Positions 39,189 to 48,041 of a DNA stretch of 64,000 bases are shown here, in pieces (the first letter of the stretch is position 1; every line of letters starts with the position of its first letter). Both the position numbers and the translations under genes were made by a program. This stretch comes from JAAYAY01 sp964429355 (GTDB lineage: Bacteria; Planctomycetota; Planctomycetia; Pirellulales; Thermoguttaceae), in contig CAYSCH010000001.1 in the NCBI GenBank assembly GCA_964429355.1, positions 1-64,000 of the forward strand. Direction: 5' to 3'. Below the pieces are notes generated by a model. That model worked only from the letters and a program-made list of their open reading frames with translations. It was not told the origin of the DNA and searched no databases.

Positions 39189-39710
39189 ATGCGCACCTTT
39201 TGGCTACTATTCGGCCTTTCCCTATCCCTGTTAGTGCCCCCTGCGTCCGGCTGCCGCGGCGCCCAGGACGCTGGGGAGCATCTGCGGACTGTACGGGCGG
39301 AATCGCAGACATCCACAAACCAGGAACGTCAGATCGCATTTCTCAATGCCTACACCGAAGCGCTGGCTGAAGCCCGCAAGTCGGGCAAACCGCTGCTGGT
39401 GTTCTTCAGTACGGAAGAGTGCATTTACTGCCGCCAGATGCTCGAGAAGACCTTTCAGGATCAGCAGGTCGTGAAGCTTTCCGAGAAGTTCATCTGCGTG
39501 CAGATCGAGGCCAGCCAGGCCCCGGAAATCTGCGAGGACTTCCACATCCAGGCTTTTCCGACCGTTCAGTTCATCACCGCGGAGGGCATACCCCTGCACC
39601 GCGTGCTTGGCCGGAAAGAGCCGGAGGTTCTGGTTGCCCAGATGGAGGCCGCCTTGCAGGACCCCCATTCGCAAACGGCCTATTGGGCAGCGGGGGGACT
39701 ACAGCGTTAG
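39189..39710 (+). CDS. Thioredoxin-like lipoprotein
   Basis: 173 aa. A signal peptide ends in a lipobox (PPASGC), predicting a lipid-anchored protein at Cys22-23. The thioredoxin-fold domain has the redox-type motif ECIYCRQM (CxxC) and FHIQAFPTVQFI (cis-Pro). It may keep exported cysteines reduced or oxidised; partner unknown. ATG 39189 with GGAG upstream places the signal at the N-terminus. It is the only plus-strand gene inside the flagellar locus, lying between flhA and flhB. Confidence 0.8.
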   Translation: MRTFWLLFGLSLSLLVPPASGCRGAQDAGEHLRTVRAESQTSTNQERQIAFLNAYTEALAEARKSGKPLLVFFSTEECIYCRQMLEKTFQDQQVVKLSEKFICVQIEASQAPEICEDFHIQAFPTVQFITAEGIPLHRVLGRKEPEVLVAQMEAALQDPHSQTAYWAAGGLQR

Positions 39711-39942
39711 GCCCGATCTTTCACCGCGATACTCCCTGGCGCAACGGTGGACGGGGGACGCACTTCCTGGCTGTCCGAAAGGGGGGCAGGCACCCTGTGC
39801 CCTGTGTCGGCGACAGACTCGACGGGCGAGATGCGTGAGCCGATCCCGGGTTCGAACCAGCCAATCCGTCTGTTGTGCCTCGAGGCGATTGGGTCGGGGC
39901 GGGTGTCGTGTCGATCGACCGGTCGGGGAAAGTGCGACGAGG

Positions 39943-41025
39943 TCATGCGGCTCGTGGCGTTGGTGCTTTTCGGCCCTGCAATTGATAGACATAGGCCAGG
40001 ACCTCGGCCACCGCGGCGTAACGTTCATGAGGAACCGGCTTGCCGACGTCGACTTCGCGGTAGAGGGCCTGGGCGAGCGGTTTCTTCTCGACAATGGGGA
40101 TGCCGCTTTCAAGAGCCAGCCGCCGGATGCGTTGAGCGAGGACTCCTGCTCCCTTGGCCACGACGATGGGAGCATCCATCTCCTCGGGCTCGTAACGGAT
40201 GGCGATCGCCAGTTCCGTCGGATTGGTGACAACCACATCGGCCTTGGGGACGGCGGTCGAGAGTCGTTCCATCGCCAGTTGCCGTTGGACGGCCTTTCGC
40301 CGGGAAATAATGTGGGGATCCCCTTCGAGGTTGCGCATCTCCTCGCGGACCTCTTGCGTCGTCATTTTGAGGTCCTGCTCGTGTTTCCAGCGCTGGAAGC
40401 CGTAATCGAGAAGGGCGAGAATCAGCAAAGCGACGCCGATCTTGATCGTCGTCCAAATCAGGAGTTGGATCAGATACACGGTGACCTCGCCGACCGATAA
40501 CGCCGCGAGCCCCAGAACGGTCTCCTTCTCTTTGTAGAGAGCGAAGTAGGCAACCAGTCCCACCACCAGGACTTTGAACAACCCGAAAACAAGCCGGGCA
40601 ACGCTCTGCATGGAGAACAGCCGCTTTGCCCCTTTCAAGGGATCGAGCTTCGTGATATCCAGTTCCAACTTCTTGGGCAGGAACATGAATCCCACCTGCG
40701 CCAGGTTGACGGCGATTGCAGCCAACAGCATCATGCCGAAAACCGGGAGCAACTCATTCGCCAGACCGGCCACGGTGCCGTTCCAGACGGAAACGGCAAA
40801 CTCGACGTCGGCCTTCATCCAAGGCTCGCCGCCAAGCAGGCGGCGGCTGTAGTCGGCCATGAAATCCGTGACGCTCTTGCCGCAGGTCAGGAGAATCATC
40901 ATTCCAGCCAGGAGGAGCACCGCCGAGCCGAGATCCTGGCTCTTGGCAACCTGCCCCTCCTCGCGGGCTTTCTGCCTGCGATGCGCTGTTGGGTCCTGTG
41001 ATTTCTCGCCGTCCTGGTCGGGCAT
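39943..41025 (-). CDS. flhB: Flagellar export switch protein FlhB
   Basis: Export-gate protein that switches substrate specificity from rod/hook to filament, 360 aa. Four membrane segments in the N-terminal part (for example LGSAVLLLAGMMILLTCG, LPVFGMMLLAAIAVNLAQV). A cytoplasmic domain contains the cleavage-site region VVVTNPTELAIAIRYEP. The conserved motif is NPTH; here the fourth residue is Glu. C-terminal ALxREVDVGKPVP is conserved. ATG 41025; no clear ribosome site. fliR is 45 bases upstream. Confidence 0.95.
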   Translation of the reverse strand: MPDQDGEKSQDPTAHRRQKAREEGQVAKSQDLGSAVLLLAGMMILLTCGKSVTDFMADYSRRLLGGEPWMKADVEFAVSVWNGTVAGLANELLPVFGMMLLAAIAVNLAQVGFMFLPKKLELDITKLDPLKGAKRLFSMQSVARLVFGLFKVLVVGLVAYFALYKEKETVLGLAALSVGEVTVYLIQLLIWTTIKIGVALLILALLDYGFQRWKHEQDLKMTTQEVREEMRNLEGDPHIISRRKAVQRQLAMERLSTAVPKADVVVTNPTELAIAIRYEPEEMDAPIVVAKGAGVLAQRIRRLALESGIPIVEKKPLAQALYREVDVGKPVPHERYAAVAEVLAYVYQLQGRKAPTPRAA

Positions 41026-41070
41026 GGGGGGGTGTTGTCAGGGTTGGGGGTTCAACGGGGCGGTGTTGCG

Positions 41071-41871
41071 TCAGCGAGCGCCCACCACGGCTGCCACTTC
41101 GAGTGATTCAAAAAGCAACTGCAGAGTGGGCTCGACCTGCTGTTGAAAGACCCAGATGGACGCACCGATCACGAAGAACATCGTTGCGAAAGTTATCAGG
41201 GCGTTGGCACCGAAGCCGACGGCGAGGATGTTCAACTGGGGGAGCGTGCGGCTGATGAGGCCCATGACGAGTGTCGCGAGCAGCAGTGCCGTAACAAGGG
41301 GCGCTGCGGCCCGGATCCCCAGTGCGAAGCTCTGGGAAACGAGCGCCACCAGGGTCTCGGCCACGCCCATGGGCATGCTGCCGCTGCCGGGTGGCAGGGC
41401 GGAGAACGTTTCCAACAGGGCCGCGATCACCTCGCGGTGTCCGCCGATGACCAGAAAAACGGCCAAGCAGGTCAAGTGAAGAAAATGCGAGAATAGCGGA
41501 ACGTTCTCTCCGGAAGCGGGATCAAACACCTCGGAGAGGGTCAGCCCGCCAATGCGTTCGATCAACTGGCCCGCCAGTTGGATTCCGGAGAACAGGATGG
41601 CGACTCCCAACCCGAGCGTCAGACCGATCAACAGCTCGCCGCCAAGAAGAATGAGATAGTGCAGGTTGGTGCCCGGGTCCGGCACATCCGCGTGCCATTG
41701 GGCAGGGAGGATCAGCGCGGACAGGGTGACGGCGAGGAAGGCTCGGATCCGCACCGGCACATCGGCTGAGGCGAACACAGGCGCCGTCATCACCAGCCCG
41801 CTGACTCGTGTGAGCACGAGCGTGAAGACGAGCAGCTTGCCCACGTCGAGTTGCGCGATCCAATCGGCCAC
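41071..41871 (-). CDS. fliR: Flagellar export protein FliR
   Basis: Export-gate core protein, 266 aa, with six predicted membrane segments (VFTLVLTRVSGLVMTAPVF ... LNILAVGFGANALITFATMF). Gene order fliP-fliQ-fliR-flhB is canonical. ATG 41871. Confidence 0.94.
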   Translation of the reverse strand: MADWIAQLDVGKLLVFTLVLTRVSGLVMTAPVFASADVPVRIRAFLAVTLSALILPAQWHADVPDPGTNLHYLILLGGELLIGLTLGLGVAILFSGIQLAGQLIERIGGLTLSEVFDPASGENVPLFSHFLHLTCLAVFLVIGGHREVIAALLETFSALPPGSGSMPMGVAETLVALVSQSFALGIRAAAPLVTALLLATLVMGLISRTLPQLNILAVGFGANALITFATMFFVIGASIWVFQQQVEPTLQLLFESLEVAAVVGAR

Positions 41872-41953
41872 CGTCCGCTCGCTAAGTAAGGTCGGGTGAT
41901 TCCGGGAGGAGAAAGGTGACGGCCACCTTTTGCCGGGAATCCCGCAAGGCTAT

Positions 41954-42220
41954 TCAGAATCTTTGTGGGATCGTGGTGATCAAGTCGTTCGTGTACTGGA
42001 GGATCTGGGTGATCAGCCAGGGGAGCGTCAGGCTGAGCACGGCAATCATCGCCACGACTTTCGGTACGAAGGCGACGGTCTGTTCCTGGATCTGGGTAAG
42101 GGCCTGAAGCAAGCCGATGATCAGTCCGACGATCATGCCCGTCAGCAGAACCGGCGAACCGATCAGGACGGCGATCCAGATCGCTCTGCGGGCCAGGTCA
42201 ATCGCGTCTTCGGGGCTCAT
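41954..42220 (-). CDS. fliQ: Flagellar export protein FliQ
   Basis: 88-aa export-gate subunit with two membrane helices (AIWIAVLIGSPVLLTGMIVG, VVAMIAVLSLTLPWLI) separated by the conserved QALTQIQEQTVAFVPK. The start is the ATG at 42220; sequence upstream to 42280 in frame has no FliQ homology. Confidence 0.95.
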   Translation of the reverse strand: MSPEDAIDLARRAIWIAVLIGSPVLLTGMIVGLIIGLLQALTQIQEQTVAFVPKVVAMIAVLSLTLPWLITQILQYTNDLITTIPQRF

Positions 42221-42334
42221 GTTCGTAGTTCTCTTTCTGAGGGCGATTCGGAACCGACAACCAAGTGATCGGAAGTACACTGCACGTCTCTGGGAGAGTG
42301 CTCTCTTTGTGAAGATCGTTTGCTTGTTTTCAGA

Positions 42335-43207
42335 TTACGTGTAGGGCGCAAAGCTATCCATCAGCATTCCGACGACGAGAGTCCAGCCGTCCAGCAGGAC
42401 GAAAAGCATTAACTTGAATGGCAGGGAAATCAACGAGGGGGGCAACATGAGCATCCCCATGGAAACCATCACGCTGGCAATGACCATGTCGATGATCAGG
42501 AACGGAAGGTAGATCTGGAAACCGATCAGAAAGGCAACCTTGAGTTCACTGACCAGGTAGGCCGGAAGGAGAACGATCAGTGGCACATCTTCGTAACCGG
42601 TCACCTCGGGTGGGTTCTCCATGCGGTTGAGGAACAGGTAGACGTCGTCGGTGTTGCCGGCCGACTCGATCTGCATGCTCATGAATCGCCGCACGGGAAC
42701 CTGCCCCGTGCCCCAGGCCTCCTCGATCGAGATTTCTTGATTCGTATAGGGGCGGATGGCCGTATCATAGACCTCTTTCCAGACCGGCGCCATGACCAGG
42801 AGGGTGATGAACAAGGCGAGGGTTGTGATTACCTGGCTGGGCGGCAGCTGCTGTGTGCCGAGGGCCTGACGCAACAGGCCCAGAACAACGATAATCCGCA
42901 CGAAGCAGGTCGTCATCATCAACACGGCAGGGGCCAGGCTGAGCACGGTCAGCATGAGCATGACCTGCAGTGTGGCGCTGAGTCCTTCGGGGCTGGTCCA
43001 TTGCTCGGGGCCGCCCGCCAGGCCGTCGGGCAGGTCGAGCGAAAGCGGCCGATTGGCCGTGTCCTGTGCCAGGGTCGGACTGAGCAAGGTGCAGCACGCC
43101 AGGAGCACTCCAAGCCACGCCAGAATGCGGCGGGAGCGGCTCGTCCGCCACGCGAGGATTGCGGCAGTGCCGTTTGTCGTTCCGTCTCGCCCGTCAAGTT
43201 CAGCCAT
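42335..43207 (-). CDS. fliP: Flagellar export protein FliP
   Basis: Export-gate core protein, 290 aa. The cleavable-type N-terminal hydrophobic stretch ([20 protein letters not shown]) follows a 40-residue charged leader. Then come the FliP signatures ([78 protein letters not shown]). The ATG at 43207 has GGAGG upstream and overlaps the fliO stop by 8 bases, suggesting translational coupling. Upstream in-frame codons to 43414 belong to fliO sequence in another phase. Confidence 0.95.
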   Translation of the reverse strand: MAELDGRDGTTNGTAAILAWRTSRSRRILAWLGVLLACCTLLSPTLAQDTANRPLSLDLPDGLAGGPEQWTSPEGLSATLQVMLMLTVLSLAPAVLMMTTCFVRIIVVLGLLRQALGTQQLPPSQVITTLALFITLLVMAPVWKEVYDTAIRPYTNQEISIEEAWGTGQVPVRRFMSMQIESAGNTDDVYLFLNRMENPPEVTGYEDVPLIVLLPAYLVSELKVAFLIGFQIYLPFLIIDMVIASVMVSMGMLMLPPSLISLPFKLMLFVLLDGWTLVVGMLMDSFAPYT

Positions 43208-44087
43208 GGAGATCCTCCAGTCCCGAGGGCAAGCGATCGCGTGAAACGGCCAGATTGACCGGTCCGACGAATCCAGGTTCCACCGGTTCCTTGGCAAACT
43301 GGTGGAGCACCTGGCGAAAGGCCGCGGTGGCGCTCCCTGCCTGGTTCGCCTTGCAGAGGCCGGCCAGTCGCGTGACTTCGTCCGGATCGTCAATTTCGGT
43401 GAGGGTCTCGGCACTGTCGGGTGTCAGGGAAACGAGGAGCAACTTGGATCCGCAACGGAGAAGCTGAACTTGTTGCCGGTTTGTAAGCGGGGCCCGACCG
43501 AGCGATTCGAAGACATCCCCGGGGAGCAATGCAAGGCCCCTTCCTCCGGTCCGGCGCAAGATCCAGGCGGTAGTGAAGAACAGGCCCAACACCACGGCAA
43601 GGCTGCTGATCACCGTCAGCGCGGCCCCCAGTCCATTGACAGCCGGAGTCTCGGCCACACCGCCCGAATTCGGCCTGGCGGGCGGCGCCAGATCCGGAAA
43701 TCCCACGTGGTGTTTCGTGTTCGCAGCGGATGGGAGATGGCCGGACGACTCCGTGGAATTTTTGGACTGGGTGACCGGAGAATCAGGGTTCTCGTCAGAT
43801 CGCCTGTCGCCGAGCGGCTCGGTATGGCTGGTCGGATGAACGGACGGAACGTAGCGATCCGGGGTTTCAAGAATTGCCGGCAGAACGAGGCCAGGCAGAT
43901 CGTTGGGAGACGAAGGAGGCTCGTCCCCCCGTGCCAGAACGCCCGACGGGGATGGAGCGGGCGAAGCTGACGAAACCGCAGCCGCTGCCTCCGCACCGAA
44001 CGATTCCGAGACAAATTCCTGGGCCGAGGTCTGGCCGACCAACGAGGCTAGAGCGAGTACTGTGGCAAAGCACGATTTCCCAGGCAT
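43200..44087 (-). CDS. fliO: FliO-like export apparatus assembly protein
   Basis: 295 aa, larger than typical FliO. A signal peptide ([18 protein letters not shown]), a long disordered Pro/Ser-rich region (about 25-150), one membrane segment (about 155-175, [20 protein letters not shown]) and a small cytoplasmic beta domain ([20 protein letters not shown]) that is the FliO hallmark. It directly precedes and overlaps fliP, 24 bases after fliN. Confidence 0.82.
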   Translation of the reverse strand: MPGKSCFATVLALASLVGQTSAQEFVSESFGAEAAAAVSSASPAPSPSGVLARGDEPPSSPNDLPGLVLPAILETPDRYVPSVHPTSHTEPLGDRRSDENPDSPVTQSKNSTESSGHLPSAANTKHHVGFPDLAPPARPNSGGVAETPAVNGLGAALTVISSLAVVLGLFFTTAWILRRTGGRGLALLPGDVFESLGRAPLTNRQQVQLLRCGSKLLLVSLTPDSAETLTEIDDPDEVTRLAGLCKANQAGSATAAFRQVLHQFAKEPVEPGFVGPVNLAVSRDRLPSGLEDLHG

Positions 44088-44111
44088 CCATGCCCTCCGT
44101 CCGTATTCGGC

Positions 44112-44873
44112 TCAAACCACGGGCGCCGCGCTGGCAACCAGTTCGGCAACGCGCACACAGAAATTGTCGTTGAGCACGAGGACCTCTCCTCGGGCGATCA
44201 GCCGTCCGTTGACGTAGATGTCGACCGGATCGCCAGCCAGCTTGTCGAGTGGAACGACAGCGCCCTTGCGCAGCTTGAGGACATCCTCGAGATACATATT
44301 GGTGCGGCCTAGTTCGATCTTCAGGTCCAATTCAACATCGTTGAGCAGATCGAGAGTGGCCACTTCCGTGTTGGCCGGACTTCCGCTGAACTCGCTGAAC
44401 TGGAAGGGGGCCGCTGAAGGTGGAAGTTCCTTCGGCTCCGAAGTGACGGATTCAAGGGCTCTCTCGGCCTGGCGGAAGAGGAACTCCACGTCGCCCTGGG
44501 AGATTGCCTCGGTGCTGGGGCTGGTGTCTGCCGCCGCCATTGCAGGTGCGGCGGGGCGTGACGGTGCGGGATGGTCGGCGGCCGCCCCGCCCGCCCCGGA
44601 TTGGCTCAAGAGCTTCTCGATATCGTCCTGACCAAGGAGCTTGTCGGAATCGTCAACGACCGCCGTGGAGGGGGCCGTAGCGCCGGAACGAGAGGGTGCG
44701 GCCGTTTTGCCAGCCAGCATTTTTTCGATTTCCGACTGGTCGAGGTCGCCCCCTTCCGTCGCCGGGGGCTTCGGATCGGGAGCAGGTGGCTTCTTGCTCG
44801 CTCCGGCCGCTCCAGCGCCCTGGAGCAAGGCTTCGATATCGGCTTGATTGATCAGTTCATTGTCGTCGGCCAT
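44112..44873 (-). CDS. fliN: FliN-type switch protein with four FliM-like N-terminal motifs
   Basis: 253 aa. The C-terminal SpoA domain (about 170-250: [40 protein letters not shown]) identifies it as a C-ring switch protein. The N-terminal 135 residues are low-complexity linkers joining four copies of one short motif: [10 protein letters not shown] (8-17), [10 protein letters not shown] (44-53), [10 protein letters not shown] (80-89) and [10 protein letters not shown] (124-133). These resemble the FliM N-terminal peptide (LSQAEIDALL in E. coli) that binds CheY-P. Typical FliN is about 110-140 aa and lacks it. No FliM gene lies beside it. Start ATG 44873. Confidence 0.9.
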   Translation of the reverse strand: MADDNELINQADIEALLQGAGAAGASKKPPAPDPKPPATEGGDLDQSEIEKMLAGKTAAPSRSGATAPSTAVVDDSDKLLGQDDIEKLLSQSGAGGAAADHPAPSRPAAPAMAAADTSPSTEAISQGDVEFLFRQAERALESVTSEPKELPPSAAPFQFSEFSGSPANTEVATLDLLNDVELDLKIELGRTNMYLEDVLKLRKGAVVPLDKLAGDPVDIYVNGRLIARGEVLVLNDNFCVRVAELVASAAPVV

Positions 44874-45172
44874 GGCAATCCATTCCTGGCTTCCTGGAGT
44901 CGCTGACAACACCACTGGGTGCAAGCACCGATGCCCAGGAAAAACTCGCTCGATAAGTCAGCAATTCTCGCCTTGCCGACAAAACGAAGGAGAAGGAACA
45001 TCGATACGTGCGGAAACATCCGCCAGTCTGCCAGGGGCTCCTGATACGACTTGGCACGCGATCGATTCGACCCATCCTGAGTCGAAAGGTGCTATCGCTG
45101 CCAGCAACACAAGCCGCTCCTGTAACACAACAGTCGCGACAACTCGCAGCGCCGCGAAAGCTTCCGGACCGG
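44874..45172. other. Spacer between fliL and fliN, no fliM
   Basis: 299 bases in which only short frames in mixed phases are seen. Nothing resembles the FliM middle or SpoA domains, and the space is far too small for a 320-codon fliM. It may contain the fliN promoter. Confidence 0.7.
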
Positions 45173-45763
45173 TTATTGCTCGATGAACGAGAAATCGCTG
45201 AAGATCACGGATCGCAGATACGGCTTGCCGAGAGTCCGGTTAGTTTTCTCTAAAATCCGTCTTTTAATCAAGCCCAACCCGGCGTCTGTCAGTTCACTCG
45301 GCTCGGAACTTCTCAAGGTGACGATGACTTGATCTCGGAGGCGATGCTTGTTTTCTTCCCAGGCCTTCTGAAAACCGGCCACGTCTTCTGCGGCCGTGGT
45401 GCCGAAGAGGTGAAAGTCGATCCGCGTGGTCGTGTTTGTCAGCGGCTGGAAGGCCGTGACTGTGAACTCGCCCAGATCGACCTCGGTCTGATCGTGGATC
45501 GCGGAATCGAGCTCGGCGATTTCATTGAGGATTTCGTGATTCTCGGCAGGGGGGGGAGCACTCTCCGTTTCGGAAGGAACACTGGCCATGGCCGCAGTTT
45601 CCTGAGTGCCGGGCAGGAAAAATGAAGCGGCGATACATTCCGCCAGAACCAGTGCGGCCAAAGAAGTCAGCAGAATCAGCTTTCCCAAAATCGCGGACTT
45701 GCCACCGTGCGATCCAGGGTTGTCTGCCGGTGATTCGCCTTGTTTGACAGCAGGATTGGCCAT
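45173..45763 (-). CDS. fliL: FliL-like basal body protein
   Basis: 196 aa. One membrane segment (residues about 24-48, ILGKLILLTSLAALVLAECI) and a periplasmic domain with VDLGEFTVTAFQP and the FliL-type C-terminal part (DQVIVTLRSSEPSELTDAG, GLIKRRILEKTN). FliL supports the stator. It precedes fliN with 299 bases between them, where fliM would be expected. ATG 45763. Confidence 0.82.
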   Translation of the reverse strand: MANPAVKQGESPADNPGSHGGKSAILGKLILLTSLAALVLAECIAASFFLPGTQETAAMASVPSETESAPPPAENHEILNEIAELDSAIHDQTEVDLGEFTVTAFQPLTNTTTRIDFHLFGTTAAEDVAGFQKAWEENKHRLRDQVIVTLRSSEPSELTDAGLGLIKRRILEKTNRTLGKPYLRSVIFSDFSFIEQ

Positions 45764-46144
45764 AGTTTTCTAACCGCAAGATGAGTGGAGCAGTGACTCA
45801 ATTGATACCACCAAAGATGTCCTTGATACCCCTTTCATGAAGGGGTGTTTGTCGGCTGAACGTCGAGGTCGTGTTGCCCTACTAAAAAATAGGCCAACAT
45901 TCCGGATTTGGATCTGGGTCAGCCGAAAAAGCCAACGGCAAGGAGACGGAATTTTCGGCACGACGTGACCTAGCCAGTCCGATGGACCCAGCGAGGAAGA
46001 TGGGCCCAGCAAGGAAGACGGGCACGCAATCCCCTAACTCGGGTGACACACCGCTCCACCGCCACGCCGGAGGGTCTCGCTTCGCACGGAGGGTGATTTC
46101 TGTGCCTTGAGAGCCGAAGGCATTTGACTTTGCGGAGACCCCAC
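45764..46144. other. Spacer between motB and fliL with hairpin
   Basis: 381 bases without a gene. A stem-loop (ACCCCTT at 45828-45834, AAGGGGT at 45840-45846, loop TCATG) may end the motAB transcript or attenuate it; no T-run follows. This break suggests fliL starts a separate transcription unit. Confidence 0.45.
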
Positions 46145-46924
46145 CTACCGCGCCGGAGAAGACTTGCCTTTCTCCTCGAGTGAGTATCTCTGCGCCCGCT
46201 CTTCGGCCGTTCCTTTGAGGTCCTTGGCCAATTCCTCGAGCATGAAGATCTCAACTCGGCCATTCTTGCGTTGGTGTTCTTCGGTGGGACTGATGTAGAG
46301 AGGTTCATTCGCCGCCGCCAGCGAGATACGGAGACGCTCTTCGACGATTCCGCACTTGACCAACTGCTCGTAGACTTTGAAAGCTCGGGCGTAGGAGAGA
46401 TCCCAGTGGTTGCAGTAGGGAGACTCGGGGGGCAAGGGTCGGGCACTGGAGTGGCCTCGAACTTCGACTTTCTGCGGTTTGCCCTTGAGGACGGCGGCGG
46501 CGGCTTCGATCGTGTGGATGGCTTCCGCCGACAGGTCGCTCTCCTCTTCAGTGAACTCGACGACTCCGCCGAGCGTCGTCTCGTCGCCCGGTCGAATCGT
46601 TTGAACGTGATGATAGTCGCCTGTGGGGGCCTTGACCTTGTCGCCTCCATTCATGGTATTCAAGCGTTGGGCCCTTCCCATGCTGGCCAATCGCGCAATC
46701 GCGGAGTTCATGGGTTTCGCGGGGCCTGGGACGGCGGAAGCCATCGACTTGTCGTACCCGAATTGACTCCGCAGGGCTTCGATGAGGGCCTGGCTGCGGT
46801 CCTGCCGGATTTCGCTCATCGAGAACAGAAGGATGAAGAACGTCAACAGGAGCGACATCATGTCGCCGTAGGTGACGATCCAGTCCGGTAACGGCGGGTC
46901 CTCGTTTTTGATCTTCAGAGCCAT
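46145..46924 (-). CDS. motB: Flagellar stator protein MotB
   Basis: 259 aa. Single membrane helix with the ion-path Asp (WIVTYGDMMSLLLTFFILLF). The plug follows, then the OmpA-like peptidoglycan-binding domain (VEVRGHSSARPL, WDLSYARAFKVYEQL). Four bases after motA. Confidence 0.95.
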   Translation of the reverse strand: MALKIKNEDPPLPDWIVTYGDMMSLLLTFFILLFSMSEIRQDRSQALIEALRSQFGYDKSMASAVPGPAKPMNSAIARLASMGRAQRLNTMNGGDKVKAPTGDYHHVQTIRPGDETTLGGVVEFTEEESDLSAEAIHTIEAAAAVLKGKPQKVEVRGHSSARPLPPESPYCNHWDLSYARAFKVYEQLVKCGIVEERLRISLAAANEPLYISPTEEHQRKNGRVEIFMLEELAKDLKGTAEERAQRYSLEEKGKSSPAR

Positions 46925-46928
46925 CGGA

Positions 46929-47705
46929 TCAGGCCGCCTCTTTCCTGGCAGTTCGCAACCGGGGTGGAACGAACGTGGTCAATTTCTGTTCAATGACGCG
47001 AGGGTTTTCACCCGACTGGATGCCCATGATTCCGCGGACAACAATCTCCATCACCAGCATTTCCCGCTGATTGAGATGGGCGAGTTTCTCCGCCATGGGG
47101 AGCATGACGACATTCGACATGAGGGAGCCGTAGAGTGTCGTGATGAGGGCCACGGCCATTCCGGGTCCGAGTTTGTCGGGGTCGTCGAGTTGGCCGAGCA
47201 TGATGATCAGTCCGAGCAGGGTGCCGATCATTCCGAAGGCCGGAGCGAAGCGGCCAATCTGGTCGAAGACTTTCTTGCCGTTGGAATGACGGGCAGCGAC
47301 GGCATCGACTTCGGTCCGCATGATATCTTCGATGATTTCGGGTCGCGTGCCGTCGACCGCCATCTGAACGCCGAGGATAACGAACGGATTGTCGATCTCT
47401 TCGATCCGTCCCTCCAGGGCCAGTAGCCCGTCGCGCCTGGCGGTTTCGGCCAGGGAGATGATCAACTCGATCAATTTGGCGACGTCCTCCTGCTTGTTGA
47501 AGAAGACTACCTTGAGCGCGCGAATGCCGACGAAAAGGTCTCTGAGGGGGAAACAGACGAGGATCGCGGCGGTGGCACCGCCGCCGACCACCATGATCGA
47601 CGGATAGTCGACAAAGGCCGTAAAGGTAGCGCCCGGCGAGATGAGGATGGCGATGACGAGAACAGCCGAGCCGAACAGGAGTCCGAAGATGGTGGCGATA
47701 TCCAT
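46929..47705 (-). CDS. motA: Flagellar stator protein MotA
   Basis: 258 aa. Four membrane segments and the conserved ion-channel region FAPAFGMIGTLLGLIIML with the functional Pro, plus the cytoplasmic loop that contacts FliG. Spaced 3 bases after flbD. Confidence 0.95.
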   Translation of the reverse strand: MDIATIFGLLFGSAVLVIAILISPGATFTAFVDYPSIMVVGGGATAAILVCFPLRDLFVGIRALKVVFFNKQEDVAKLIELIISLAETARRDGLLALEGRIEEIDNPFVILGVQMAVDGTRPEIIEDIMRTEVDAVAARHSNGKKVFDQIGRFAPAFGMIGTLLGLIIMLGQLDDPDKLGPGMAVALITTLYGSLMSNVVMLPMAEKLAHLNQREMLVMEIVVRGIMGIQSGENPRVIEQKLTTFVPPRLRTARKEAA

Positions 47706-47708
47706 GGA

Positions 47709-47963
47709 TCAGAAACCCCTTCCTCGGGACGGACCGTTTTCCGCCCCAACGGAGACCATCGCGGGCTGCCCGAACCGCGGAATGAGGTATTTCGCTTGCT
47801 GGTAAATGACGGCACGCCGCAAGACCTCGTCCATCGATTCCGTCACGACGATGCGCTCGCCGGAGTTGAGCGTGATGAACGTGTCGGGGCGTTGCTCGAC
47901 GTATCGAATCAGGTCGGCGTTCAGTACAAACGGTTCGCCGCCGAGCCTTGTCAGCTTGATCAT
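47709..47963 (-). CDS. flbD: FlbD-family flagellar protein
   Basis: 84 aa. IKLTRLGGEPFVLNADLIRYVE and the D-T-F-I-T-L-x-S-G-E-R motif are the FlbD (small, not the Caulobacter regulator) hallmark. It occurs between flgE and motA in many flagellar operons; role unknown. ATG 47963. Confidence 0.9.
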   Translation of the reverse strand: MIKLTRLGGEPFVLNADLIRYVEQRPDTFITLNSGERIVVTESMDEVLRRAVIYQQAKYLIPRFGQPAMVSVGAENGPSRGRGF

Positions 47964-48041
47964 GATCTTGTGGCCATCGAGAAAGTCGGAAGTTGAAAGA
48001 GTCTCTCACCGGAACGGGCCGGCGAGCCGGTTTTTCGCCGG

